From contig MU278349.1 in the NCBI GenBank assembly GCA_022385755.1, positions 372,001 to 436,000 of the forward strand: a DNA stretch of 64,000 nt, given 5' to 3'. The stretch's first letter is position 1. Each line of letters opens with the position of its first letter. Shown piece after piece: positions 1-12,600 of this stretch. The stretch is from Trametopsis cervina (Eukaryota > Basidiomycota > Agaricomycetes > Polyporales > Irpicaceae). Below the pieces are notes generated by a model. The model worked only from the letters and a program-made list of their open reading frames with translations. It was not told the origin of the DNA and did not search any database. The translations under genes were made by a program, and so were the position numbers.

Positions 1-674
1 ACAACAGCTGCAAGCTGGCGAAATGGACGGTGCAAAGCATCCTTGCTGGCGCGGATCTCATGAAGATTGGGTGAGACGTTCGTTTTTCTGGAATCACGCC
101 ACGCTAAATGAAAGATGTTAGGTATATTTCTCGCGCCAACCCACGAGACAACACTCGCCATGTTATCTTAAGCACCACATCCGTTCGACCCACCGACTTC
201 GCCGCCCAGTTGAATGTCTCGCTGACAAATGGCTGGGGCATCGTCCGTACTGTCACGGATCTGCTCATGAAACAGCCGGAAGGCAAGTATGTGCTGGTCA
301 AAGACCCGAATAAGGTGAGTTCATACGGATTATTTGCCTTCATTATCAGCACGGCGTGGTTAATTCGCGTCGTGCAATACCTTCTCTGCCTTGGCGGTGA
401 TTCGCAACGTTTGAGGAACATCCTCATCGCTGTATCATCTTGCCCGATTATATGGCTGAGGGTAGAGAGTGTTACATTATCGCTATCGGTCTATGCCGAT
501 GTAACACCAGCGTTCTAAACTAGTTTGCTCTTGCTATCGAGTGGTGCAGAAACTGACATATGTCGATACCTACAGCCTGTCATTCGTCTCTATGCCGTGC
601 CGATGACGGCCTTCACATTGGATGAGGAGGAAGAGGAAGGACCTCTTGAAGTTGAGGAAGTGGAATCCTCGTGA
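1..674 (+). CDS. eIF3d: Translation initiation factor eIF3 subunit d, 3' part
   Basis: Partial gene cut by the left window edge. Exons <1..70, 122..314 and 576..674 join in frame. eIF3d is the cap-binding subunit of the eIF3 complex and acts in the cytosol on mRNA recruitment. The conserved C-terminal segments are visible: SCKLAKWTVQSILAGADLMK, then YISRANPRDNTRHVIL, then NGWGIVRTVTDLLMKQPEGK followed by DPNKPVIRLYAVP. The protein ends in the acidic tail typical of the family (DEEEEEGPLEVEEVESS). The second intron is 261 nt, about four times the usual length here. The 3' end faces the minus-strand Dsc2-like gene. Identity is clear from the order and spacing of the motifs; only the N-terminal part is missing. 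Confidence 0.95.
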
Positions 675-1420
675 ATCAACCGCTCCGGTCTTGCCATGAT
701 AATTATCAAGCCTGTGTATGATTTTCTCCGTACATCGTATGTTGTATCGATAAATGCATGCACTACTGTATCCTCCGATGAGTAGACGGTTCAAATATGA
801 CACTCTGATGGACGATATCTTAACGTTTCACCTTCGCCGTCTATAATCGTAGGAAGAAAGTAGGAGGGATGCGACAGACTGAGCTTGCCATTTCCGGCCA
901 TGAAAATCTGCGCTAGTTAGACGATAGGAACCGCAACAGTGGAGAGAATTGTTGGTACCGCACACGTTAGGTACCCATACATTGGCGTGTCCCTGAGAGA
1001 TTCTTCGTCGACTTCGATGAAAAACATAGAGTGAGATGTGGACTCAGCCGAAGCACGTTGGCACGAGCCGTGCCCAGAAACATAGACCCATTTGATGGCA
1101 TGGTACAGCGTTATAACCGGATGCTGACGTAGGTACGTTTCGGAAAACGCCACAATGGATCAACTTTGCACGATAATCCTTACGAATTACCCGATAGCCT
1201 CGTATAACGAAGCCGAAGTCTGCGCTAATTCACTTTTGATCAAGGGTCGATTGGGAGCATGCGTGCGGAGGCCTTCGTCTGATGCGATTCATGGCTCGGG
1301 TTCGTTCGGTGGGTCTTGTGTGGTATACGGACCATCAATATATTGTTATCTACAGCAGTAACGTGATCTATAAACTCTTGGCATGATAGCCACCGATAAA
1401 CCCATTATCTGAGGGATGCA
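675..1420. other. Intergenic region between convergent genes
   Basis: This 746-bp gap lies between the convergent 3' ends of eIF3d and the Dsc2-like gene. Short open frames exist on both strands (78 codons minus at 917-1153, 68 codons plus at 1155-1361), but neither shows recognisable motifs or a convincing splice framework. No repeat or RNA gene is seen. Confidence 0.5.
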
Positions 1421-2909
1421 CTAATGCTCGTGAGGGGGGTCGCTGGACAGTAGAATGTCAGTCGCGGCTTCAAGATTGGGACTTGTGCCGAAAGGATCGG
1501 GTCAGTACAGCATAACATGGACTTAGTAAGCTGGCACGTTACCTGCGCTGTAGCACACCAAGTAGCACGTCTCTACCCAAGTCCGGGAACATGATGGTCA
1601 ACATCTGGATTTCCGCTTCCGGTGGAACCCTGAAAGCACCTCCCCTGCCCCCGCGAGAGTCCACGTTCGCGGCTCCAGCTAATTCAGATACCCATTGGCG
1701 GACAACGCCAGGAGCATCACGATTAGCTGTATCTTGAGCACCAGTGGATTCTCCAGTCGAAGTTGGCCTTGAATTCGGCTGCCGTTCGCGAGCGTTCCGC
1801 GTTTGCGAGGGGCGAGCGGTTGTGACAACTTCATCCCGTGACAAGAGTGAAACATGTCCCTCTGGAAGCACGCGATATGTTCTCCTAGTCGGTCGTTCTG
1901 CACCCAGTATCGGTTTCATCCACTCACGGCCGAGCACCGCAATGCTAGTAGCGCAGATGTTAGCGTCTACGTCCTCGGAGTGACAGGTACGGTCCCCGTT
2001 ACCTGTGCGGTATTCTCCAGCCCTTGAGTTGCATCATATCCGAACGGTATACATATCCTACCGTGATGCCAACAATACTAGTCAATAGGGTTGCGGGGAC
2101 CTGTCCGATGGCGAGCTGTTGTGAAGGAGAACAACGGTCAGTGCCGAATTGTACCTTGAAGCGGCAATAGCTGGTAATTCTGCAGCCGTAGGCACCAGCA
2201 GAATTGCATGCGTATTGGAGCGAAAATGGAGCAGCGTGCTCACCTGAGAGGCAGTGCCATACACCCACACTTTGTCGCTGAACGTAACGCCGAAGATTTT
2301 GAATTGGTAAGCATCTGGTATGACCCGAAAGTACTGGTATAGGACGGTGAAGATCATAGCTGTGGGTCCTGCGGGGATTTGATTCGTGAGCGAGCCCAAC
2401 ACTGGAATCATTTGCAGGCACAACAATCCAAGCATAGTGCCGATAGTGTTCAGGCCTAAAGTGATCAGTAAAAATGACTTGTTTACGGGGTCAATCTAGA
2501 ACAAGCATACAGAGTAAATTCTAGAACTTACAGCATATTTGATACTGCTGAATGCCCGTTCGATATTAACGCCGGCGTTGTACAGAACCAACTCAGTTAA
2601 GAGCAGATCGCTTGAGCTAGCACATGCAAGATGATGTGCCAGGAGCCGCCAGTACTGACGCATAGTTGGGTTGAGTTATGCATGATCTCAAAAGGGAGTA
2701 CCAGAACTATACTTGATGATGCTTCGACAAGTGTGGAACGAGTTGCAGGTGAAGGTTGTGTTTGACGTCGAATATCCCAGCAATCACAGAGCTCAATGCC
2801 AGGAATATCATGAGCCCTATACATCCAGACGCGCATGTCAGTGCACGCCCATACAGACAAGCCGGAGAGATGCATTACCCTTTGTGACTGGAGCATGTTC
2901 GAACGACAT
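1421..2909 (-). CDS. dsc2: Dsc2/UBAC2-like rhomboid pseudoprotease with CUE domain
   Basis: Seven exons (2879..2909, 2713..2816, 2532..2654, 2244..2495, 2003..2115, 1543..1944, 1421..1481) give 361 aa with consistent phase. UBAC2/Dsc2 proteins are ER/Golgi membrane subunits of ubiquitin ligase complexes; in fission yeast Dsc2 supports SREBP cleavage. Family landmarks: start MSFEHAPVTKG; IFDVKHNLHLQLVP; HHQYWRLLAHHLA with a loop of the rhomboid fold; NAGVNIERAFSSIKYA; NQIPAGPTAMIFTVLYQYFRV and FGVTFSDKVWVY; then a last membrane segment ending YVYRSDMMQLKGWRIP. No rhomboid catalytic GxSG is present, as expected for a pseudoprotease. A Ser/Thr/Pro-rich linker leads to a C-terminal CUE/UBA-like domain (about residues 312-358, EAEIQMLTIMFPDL...). 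Whether it is a true Dsc2 orthologue rather than another UBAC2-like protein is inferred. Confidence 0.88.
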
Positions 2910-3608
2910 TATCCACGTTCGTAGTGGTGGTAGCGTACGGAGGTACGAACATACCTGCCAGATCAGCCTTCGGTGATCAGATCTATAGATCTCAAACTCC
3001 GCCCTAGATTGGATAACCGGATCGATTTGGCTCCGATGTGCAGCTACTGTAAAATACACGGGGAATACAACGAATACTGTACGCATTTTGTTGCTACAAA
3101 AGTACTCATACAGGTCCGTAGATCGGTACATATGTTGCACGGGTAACTTGTGAATAAGATGGGCCGGTGTGTCATGTAGGCCATCATGAGATAAGATACT
3201 AACGGAGGACGGACGAAGGGGTGATCGGGGTGCATAACGACCGACTATGTGTGTAACACAGCAATCATACTGTACCAGCACGATGCAAAGGGGAGGAGGT
3301 CACAGCGAGCGATGATCTTTCCCAGGATAGCCAGCCGGCTGCATATTCACCATCAAAGATACTGTGGACCATCAATTCCTTGCAGGCACTAGCAGGGGGA
3401 AGCATTGACAGATCGCGGAATCAACTCCTGGGAGAGGTGGGAGAACCACATGGCTAAGCTTCGAGTTTGTGGGGTAATGAGTAGTTGGTGAATGTGATCA
3501 GAGAAGCCTGCGGCCTCGGAGTTGTGAGAGCATGATAATCAAGAACGAACGTCGTCGGAGTTCAGCCTTCGCACAGGTCGTATACAGCGCCCGCGATTGC
3601 AACAGGGA
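2910..3608. other. Intergenic region upstream of the Dsc2-like gene
   Basis: This 699-bp stretch holds the promoter of the Dsc2-like gene and the 3' flank of the next minus-strand gene. A 147-codon minus-strand frame (to 3281) only continues the Dsc2 start exon upstream through intron-like sequence and is not credible. Nothing else is seen. Confidence 0.5.
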
Positions 3609-4662
3609 TTAGGCTCGACGTCCTTGTTCCGACGGCTTCTCACGTAGAGATTGTGGCTGAGCTTGAGAGTATCCTTCGGCGTCGTCATCATTCAACCGTG
3701 GCTTCCGCGAAGGCTGTGAGCCCAGAATCCGCCGTGCAATCCAACCGACGCCCCTCATACTCTGAGCAACCAATCGGCCGGATATCCATTGTGCCAGAGT
3801 CATACCCGGCAACAGGCCCAATAAGTCCTGCGAAAATGCATAGTAATCAGTCCATTAACGCCACGAAGGTGATATCCAGACCGGTCATTCGCCTGAAGAG
3901 CCGCTCACCTTGACGTCCCAGAAGTCTCGATGATGAGTTATCTTGCCAGCATCATTGAAATACAGCCGGGAGATTATGGGCAACTGCAGATGAAACGGCG
4001 AAGGCAGGGACAAATCCATACCCAGAGTAGATTGCTGTGCGGCGTGCTGTATTGAAGAACTTGGGAATGATAGCGAGCGGCCGTCCGCCGATGTCTGCAG
4101 GCCCTGTTCGACATCTGGTTGCCTGTCAGATCTATGCAGCCCTGGTAACAGCATGATATTCAGTGTATGCTCCACTATCGTCTTCCGGTGGCCATCTTAG
4201 AATGAATCATGAATCAGAATCATTGTCTTCGCATTGGCGAACGCACCGCTTACCGAAACTCTCGCTTTCACAAATGTCCCCCATCTTGTCCCAAACTCTT
4301 ACGGCATGGAACCACGGGTCCGACCATAGTGGCTCCCTCGATAGACCGAACAAAGCTTGTAGCACGGCCACAGGTCTAGGCACATCGACCTGAGCAAGAT
4401 GGGATGCCGCGGTGTGTATATCGCCAATTATAGAGCGAGAACTGGCCGTAAGGATAGGGTTCTCGTAGACAGCGTTGGCATCATACAGTCGTTCGAGCGT
4501 ATCCCACGAACTGGGCGATGCACTGTATACCAGTTTGCACACTTCAATCGCAGTTGCGTGACGGTGTAAAGTGAGTGCGGATTGCTGTTCAGATGTCTCT
4601 GAAGTGGCTGATAGAATAGATGGTGTAGATACTGAAGGGAAAAGAACGGTATTCTGTGCCAT
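3609..4662 (-). CDS. Conserved fungal SnoaL/NTF2-like protein
   Basis: Three exons (4254..4662, 3909..4195, 3609..3827) give 304 aa with matching phases. The N-terminal half has features of SnoaL/NTF2-fold proteins: DTLERLYDANAVYENPILTA followed by a helix (IGDIHTAASHLAQVDV) and a strand pair around WFHAVRVWDKMGDICE. The second exon carries HTLNIMLLPG, LPIISRLYFNDAGKITHHRD and FWDVK, and the third DLLGLLPGMTLAQWISGR, a mildly hydrophobic C-terminal segment, and a polar tail. This layout recalls a family of uncharacterised fungal proteins; I know no proven function. The start at MAQNTVLFP was chosen because upstream in-frame methionines lie in basic, low-complexity sequence. It lies tandem to, and downstream of, no obvious partner. 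Confidence 0.75.
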
Positions 4663-6650
4663 TGGTAGTCGTGTGTGCTGTGAGTATGGAAGAGAGACAA
4701 GCGAATGCATAACACGCCGCAGCAGCCACTGCAACCTGATTGGAGCAACTCGGCGCCTGATCCGCCCCACATTCCCGTTTCCGGCCACGCGCGGCGAACG
4801 CTGGCGCGTTTGAACATTACGACGAACTTGCCAACACACCGGCAGGTACAGCGCAAATCTATGCATCTTGACGTTGACCACCGTTATCGCAGGATACAGC
4901 TAATTCCTCTCCAAAAAAAAAGCGGCCTGAACTGATATGACACGTATTCCCACTAGAGATTGTGTTTCAGTTCCTGGCCCAGTGCGACAAAACGCATCCA
5001 CAAGTGTCGCACTGAGCTAAGCTAGAGCCCACACTGCCTATTGGCAGCACACATGTCGCTGCTCTACTAGCTCGTGTGAGCGCTGATCGTAATAACTCCG
5101 GCTTGCGAGACGGATTCGAAGCAGGACAGTACCGCCAGAGTATGCTGTCGAGAGCGAAGACGGCATTGCTGAGAAGGCAGGTGCATTATGGCAAATCGCG
5201 ATGTATGCCTGAGCTAACGCCGCTTCTCTGCATTAGGTTACTCGCGGTTTTTACTGCGTTGCTGAACCGGCGAGCATTCGAGCTGGTAGAAGCCATCATG
5301 CGAATGGTCAAGACATACCATGAACCCAATCCGGCCGTTCCACCATATACTACCTCTTCAATTGCGCAATACACGGACCCGATGACAAGTTATCAAGCGA
5401 TCTATCCGGTACTGTAGAGCACCGCTGTGTCTCCAGGGCGAGCCTCAGGCCTTTATGCTCGACGGTCGTCCCTAGACCGTGCTACTCTCGCACCCGAAAT
5501 TCCATCTCGCCTCACCTTGGAGATTGCCCTAGGATTTGAGTAGTCTCATGTAAGATCCTCGTACGTCCAAAAAAACGGAATAATATATTAATCTATAATT
5601 TTTGCCATACGTTTACAGGCCGAGATCGGGTATGTGAGCTGGGAGCTCATGAAAGCCTCAATGCCGACCGCGTTCAATCTGAGACGGCATGTTGTTTCTG
5701 CCACTCATCGTTTCTACGATGAGCCGCGACCGTCGGTTCCCACGACGTCGACGCACATTCTTCGCAGCGCCACATGCGAAGCAACGTTCTGCACCGCATT
5801 GATCGTTAGGACCTCGTCTGTCCAAGTCATGTGAGTCACGCGTTTCAAGTGCCTGTTAGTTCGCGTTTTGGCGTCGGCTTCGCTAGCCTCGAGGCAGCCT
5901 ACAGCACCAGTCGCTGATTCGTTGCATTGCTTCACAACCTGACACAGACATCGCCATCAAAACTGATCTACGTCCTTCAGATAGCCGATTTCGCCACAGT
6001 ATGACGCTGCCGCCATAATTGCCCGCCAGCCACAATCACAGATGGATCATGCTCACCGCGATCTCGCGAGCCGCACCCGCGAATGCTATCAGGGACGCTA
6101 GCCCGATCATTTTGACCATGACTGCCCGACCCTCGAAGTCGAATTTCGAACAAGTTTTTCCCTATGTCAATAGCCCATCGGTATGTCCGACGTGTGGCGG
6201 TATTTGGAAGGCTGGAGTGGCGTTTGAGGCTTTCGTTCTTTCGGATTGCATCATGAGCCTGGCACCTCGGTTATGCATGTAGAAGTCAATCGGTAAGTCA
6301 ACTTCAGCCCAGGCCGAGGATGAGCGTATTTCCTTCTTTCCCCACAGCTTCAAGCGGCCGATGCATGCCGCTCTTAAGTTATAGAGCAAACGTGCGTGCA
6401 GCCATCCCGTGAGGCCTGTTACATTGGCCAAAACATCCCTCCAGGCAATTCCCGGTCGGATTTCCAGCGACAACGTAATTTACATTCATATCTAACCATG
6501 TCTAGAAGCATCGAGCAATGTATTGTCTCATCTCCGAGGCCCTGGCGAGAATACATCGCCGTGTCGCCGTATTAGGATTCCACTCACACACTGCCAGAAT
6601 GGCGATGCTCACGGATAAATTCGCGGAGTCTGGCCACGGTCTCATTCATG
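4663..6650. other. Unresolved stretch with coding-like fragments on both strands
   Basis: About 2 kb with no confidently assignable gene apart from the doubtful small one listed separately. Both strands carry open fragments: plus 5236-5417 (ending QYTDPMTSYQAIYPVL) and minus 6162-6473. On the minus strand, FDFEGRAVMVKMIGLASLIA near 6065-6150 looks like a membrane segment followed by a GTGAGC donor. I could not link these into a gene with consistent phase, so decayed genes or chance open frames remain equally possible. Confidence 0.3.
5649..6018 (+). CDS. Possible small two-exon gene, unknown
   Basis: Exons 5649..5830 and 5898..6018 join in frame to about 100 aa beginning MKASMPTAFNLRRHVV and ending RFRHSMTLPP. 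Support comes from splice signals: an AT-rich 5' untranslated intron with GTACGT at 5560 and TTTACAG ending at 5618, then a GTGAGT donor at 5831 and a GAGGCAG acceptor at 5897. No domain is recognised. The opposite strand is also partly open, so this could be chance; treat as tentative. Confidence 0.25.
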
Positions 6651-9600
6651 TCGGAGGTTGACAGGCCTGGCGTCATAGGCGAGAAGCAGCACCTCTGCGC
6701 TCGTACGCGGAAAAGGGTGCGTCACGACATTTGGCTTCCGAGGGTATCATGGCCATTCCTTGTCCCGCGCGCGGCATCTCGCGGCGAAGGCGCACATGAA
6801 GCAAAAGTACCGACGACGTCTCCTTGTCCTGTCTGGGCTTCGTCTTTCCAGGGCTGGAGCTTCGCAGAAAGAAGTTTTCGTGGGGATGCCATTGTTCCTG
6901 CCACCGCCCAGCGTCCTTTCGTTCACGCGTTGCCACCCATCCTATTGACTCACTGATGGCAGCGCCCTTGAGGCATTTTTACGACTGAACCTGCGCCCAT
7001 AAACACGGAGACACCATGAGAAGGCGCCCTCGCGTGCCTGTCCCCAAGCGATGTTGCGAAGCATAGCACTGTTGTATGTTTACAATTGCTCCATTCGTGA
7101 TTGCGTTGACCACACAGGCGTCTCTGGTATCTAGTTCCTCCCTCCATTCCACCTCATAGGGCCAACGCAGCCGCACACAACAATAGCGCGCCCCCTAGGA
7201 GCCGCTTCAGTCATACGGAATCATAATACACCCAGCACGATAGCCTCGGACGATACGCTCGCTCGGGTCCTGAGAGCCCCTCTTGTGACATACGCGCCAC
7301 CGCTGGGAACTTTTTGTCCTCCACCCCCGCATACCACGCAACCGAGCTTCCTGAAAGAACCCCCCGGGTATTCGCGTACATGTACGTACATATCCAATAG
7401 CCTTTGAACGCAAGCCACGAGGACAGCTACGGCCTGCGGCCCTTTTATTGCAAGTGGCTTGTCGTATCTGCTATCTACATGCTCGACATACGCCACAGCC
7501 AGCGCGCGGCTGGGCTGTGCATGCCGTTGTGCGCGTCACATTCTCTGGACTTGTTTCTCTGTAGGATCCTGCCTCGGCGCAGTGAGCACAATGGGATCGC
7601 CTGCGTTGGAATGACTCAAATTTGTAACGGTGACTGCAGTATACCGTTCATTAACCGCGCCCTCGGAGAGCACGCTCGCACTAGGCCAGTTCGAGGTTGC
7701 ACTAGCAGTCGTCTACGTCTTCGCCCCATGCGGCACGGACGGGGCAGAATAGATAACGATGCAGGCTGTGGGTCTTGAATGGGGTACTTACAGTACTGTA
7801 CCCTAGGACTCCGGTGCGCCTGCGCCCTCTGCGGCAGCGGCGCCGGCGGGGGATTGGAAATATTTAGCGTAAAGCCTAAGCAGCCGCCATTCAGTGAATT
7901 GCAATCCCGCGTTCTCTGTCGTGACCTCACCGAGCAGCGTCGCACGGGCAGAACCCGGACAGGCTGTGCACGCCGTATGGAGTAACTGCGGCTGGACATG
8001 TGAGTCGGTGGCGAGAACGAGCCTGTGGGTGCGCCTGCCAGTCAAGGCTAACGGGCGGACTGAGCGAGGTGCCCCTCCGGCCACATGACATGCTGCGAAC
8101 TAGTCCCCTACTGCGTCATGCCCCCGAAGGTTTGCGCGAGCGAGCGAGGCCAGTTTTCTGCCGGAGACCGGTGTAGATAACAGAGCACGGCTGTACTTGG
8201 TCTACAGAATGCTGAAGAAGCTTGTGCAGGACTGGCAGGGCCCAGCGCAGCTGGCCAATCGCGCGGCGCGGGCCCTGACCCAGTTGTTGGAAAGCCCGCG
8301 ACGACTGCATACGTTATGTTGCGCCGTACACGAAGCTATTTCCCCCACGCCTAGACCGGGAGAAGTCGCGAAGTGTCTGCGAGGGTCCTGTACGTAGTTA
8401 AATATATACAAATACAATACACTCGCACCATGAAAACCCGCCCACGCGAGGGCCGTAAGGAAGAAGGAAGAAGAGCTAGTGCTCGTTATCTCCACAGCGA
8501 CGCTAGCCAATTTACGCTTTCCGCTTCAACCAATCTCGTATAGTCAGCATAAATCGATAGTCCTAGACGCTTCGGAGCGCGTACGTTTTTCCTTCTCCTT
8601 CTCGCGCACTTGGCGGAATGCACGAGTGGTCCGATGATGCGACGAGAATATATTCACAGGGTGCGGTCGAGGCCGCCGTCCCTGCTAGCGAGCACGGCGT
8701 GTCTCAGGCTCAAGGCACGCGGAACCACCCACTGAATTGCTTTTTGCCTTTCGTGCCCGTACGTGTTTCCGCGCAGACGCCAGCCCCGTGCGGCATCGTT
8801 CTGTTTTACGTCACAATACGCCGACCAAAGCGCGAGGACGGCACTGAAACAAGAACAAAGACGGAGGTGTCCAGAAACGCGCTTTGCCGACGTCGAGAGC
8901 AGTTTACCGCGGAGGCACAGAGGTACGGCACGGTTTTGATAGGATGTCTGATGGGATTGCTCGTCCGTGACGTTGACTGCTTAAGCAGAGGGTGCCACAA
9001 AGGACGAAAGATGGCGCATCAGGAGGGCGCCCGATGCGGCCAACAGTGTGCCATCACCACATCGCGGGAGCGAGATCAAGATTGCGCGGCGGGCGGATTT
9101 TTCAGGCCGACGCCAGAAGCATGCAGGTGTGTGTGAGGCAATTTCTTTCCTGAAAAACAGAAGAGAAAGAAAACAGGTGTTCGTTTTCGTCGCGAGGGGT
9201 CTTCTGTTTTTGCAGCGGCTTCCAATCGACCCTCTCTCGAGCTTAAGTTGCTGCTAAACTCAAAATTGCTCGTGCGGCCCCAGACGGTGTGAGTGCGGGG
9301 GCCCACACTTCGGAGACGTCTGCTCGCCGCGACCACGTCGGCCTCAAGATCAATCGCCAGAGCACGTCCCGCCTTGCCATACAGCACACGTGTAACGTTA
9401 ACGCACCGGGTTCTAGCAGCTATGTTCTAGTGCGCAATAGACACAATATTAGACTTTATAGTCGCCTTGACAGCACCTAGCCATACACCGTTAACAGGCC
9501 GCATTGCATGGTGGCGCATGCGGATTGTATCCGTGTCACGAGCTAGCTTAATCCTGAGGCTGGCTTGCGATACCGCAACGACTACCGCGGCAGATAAGTA

Positions 9601-12600
9601 GAGGCAGCCTTGCGCCAGGTACCGACGGCGCACTTATCGTCCGGTGTCAGCTGCACCGTCGTGAGCGTCGACACCGTGTGGGGTGCGGTCCATGTCGAAA
9701 AAGCTTCCTGTGCACAATATCAGTGCCAATATACAGCAGCACGGAGGCTCACCTCGTGAGATGCGATCGCGCCGGCTTCTAAGCTTCACCTGGAGGACGT
9801 TATGTGCGAGCAATCGCGTGAGCATGAGCAGCCGTGTCATGCGCGCATAATATCGAAGTGCGATTTCCGTATTTCGGTATTCCAACATACCGTACCTTGT
9901 GCGCAGCACCGTTCCACGACATATCCGCCCGGAAGCAAAAAACAAACTTACAGCACAGTAACATATTGTAGACGGTTGCGAGGGACAGACCAGACGAATA
10001 CATAACGCGGCGCCAATGCAAATGCACGCCGTAATCTTCCACGGCCGACTTGACTTAGAGCCCGCTGCAGAATCCCACCCCGCCATTCATTGGGCGCACC
10101 CGTCGTACGAGTACGAGGGGTCGTAAAATGTGTCGTGGATGACGAGACCGGTCACGCACCTGCACTGCGTTCCGAGATACACACGAGGCCGAACTGCAAG
10201 CGGGTGCGTGCGTCCCATTCAACTGGCTCGTCGGGTGTGCGAAAGGCCGAAAGGAGCGAGGTTTGCGCGGCGGGAGTGCGGGGCTGCGACCCTGTCTGTC
10301 CGTACTGTACTGTATTACCACAAAAAGAAAGAAGGAAGTTTAAAAAACGCACTAGGGCGGAAACGAGGACGAACAGGCGAGCCGCGTACCTGCTGTACTT
10401 ACCAAATCCCTCCCCCGCCGCGCATATCCGCCAATTATGCAGCAGCGAGACCTCGGGGGAGAGGCGGGCCCCTCCGAGCCGTCACTTATCTGTACAGTAG
10501 TGGCAGATGCCGTCATCCGCGTTCCGCGCAGAAGAGTCCCTTGCTTGGGATTTAGTCCGAGTTGTTTCCCTCACCCGCTGCAGGGATAACGCGTAACGTA
10601 CGCGGTCTAGGCGTGCATGTACAGTGCGTGTGCGATAAGGGGTCAGCTTGCAGTGACCCTCGATAATAATGCGGTGGAGGCAGGCTGTCGCGACTGCCGA
10701 AATGTGCGGTTGAGATGCTGGCTGGCGGGCGGCGAAAGCGCCGCGCTGGACGGAATGTTCACGTACGGGATACGTTATGGCGCGAGCCATGCGCGTGAGC
10801 GCTGCTTGCCAGGTGCATGCACGCGAAGGAGGGCACCTTGTCTGCACTCGCACACATGGCTGCGATATCGATCGAGGTGAGACCGTCCGTCGACGGTCAC
10901 GGTGCTCTCGATATCGATAACCTCTCCCGTCTGCCGGTGCATTGGGTAAAACCCAAGAAAAACGGAAATAAACGAAAGTGTGGAATGGAATAAAACAAAC
11001 CCGAGTTGAGCTGCCCACGAAAAACGTGGAAACGCGGAGGGAGGTTCATCCGCTTTATCACTAGCACGCACCCGCCCAGTCGTCTCGTCTACCTACAGTA
11101 GCACGATACGATATACTTCCGCTCGTCCAAAACCCAAAACGCGATCGTGAACCGGCGCCACTGTAGAGAGAGCGGTGACCCGAGGAGGTGAATTGGCCAT
11201 GGATATGCGGCTAATGTTATGATGGCGGCGGGATGTGCGTTCGGTACTCGGTACTGCTCGTTCTCGATGACGATCGTGTCTGTGGTTCGAATGTGCGCCC
11301 GCCCGCCTGCCCGATCGGTGACGGTTTCGTTGCGGCGCGCGCAATCTGGCTCCGCTCGGGTAGATAATGGGCGACGGTAGAGAAGTGGGAGTAGGAGTAG
11401 GAGTAGTGATAGCAACACACAGCAGCCACGCCTAAGAGCGTCAGGAGAGAACACGCGTTGGACATGCACACAGCACGAAGTAAGTATTGGGCAGCCAAGC
11501 CAAGACAGGCGTGACGAGTGCGTTATCTCCGAAATAAACTGGACATTAAGGGGATGGATTGCGTGCAGATCAAGTGGGTACAGTACTGACGGAAGTATCG
11601 GTCCCGTTTCCGAGGTCGCATGCCATAGGGTAAAATGTACTGTAGCGTATCCCGCGGGAGTCGAGGACGGTCATGGCTACGGGTACGGTACGCAGGGACG
11701 ACCTCACCGTTCACGACTGTCCTGCAGCATACCACGATCGCGACATACCCGGAGGAAGAGCGGAGGTGCAGGGCAAATCGCATGTTCCAGCAGGTCATCC
11801 GGATCGCATTTGCAAAAGCGGGCGAGGGCAAGGACGGGATGAGGATTTTTGCCTTCGATCTGTCTGTGCGCAGAGGACGAACGTGAGCGGGTTACACACA
11901 CGGTCCGCCTCTGAGCACAGAGTGAGAGAGTAGAAGGATGGAAAAAGTGGGAAAAGGGATCCAGCGGCGTGAAACCCCGGAGGTTGTGCTCCTGCTCAGC
12001 AGCTCAGGAACTTCGCGTCCGTGCGTGCTACCATCGCCACCGACGCGTTGGGCCGGGAGCGAGTGTGGCGCGCCAAGACACCAGATTGCGACAGCCACAG
12101 CGCGACAAGAGCAGCAGAGGAGGAGGATGGTGCACGAAGGTGATCTGCAAGCCCGAGCGGCATCAGCAGATAAACTCGAAACGTCGATCCCTCCGATCCC
12201 AGGCAGGCTAATCAGGAAAAGGCAGACGCCACACTGATAGCAGTGGGGGGCTCGCCTCGCACTGGGTGGCTGATGCGACGAGCTCACGAGGGATGGCTTG
12301 GTGCGGATGGGTCGGTCGGCACGTGTTTAGTTTCTGTACTGTTCTGTAGGTCGATCTCGGAATTGTGCTCACCGTGCACTCCCCGATGGATCATCCGGGT
12401 GCATCAGCGTGGGCCAATAACGAGCTGCACTGCTCTGCATAGAACTGGCACTGCAATGCACTGCACACTTGGCTTAGCTCGCGATAAGCAGCTGGTCGGG
12501 CGGGTTGATCATGGTGGATTTTTGGATTGTGGATATGAGAGTAGAGGTTGGTTAGTGTTGAGCCGCACGCGCGCGAGGAAGAGGAAAAGAGGGATCGATA

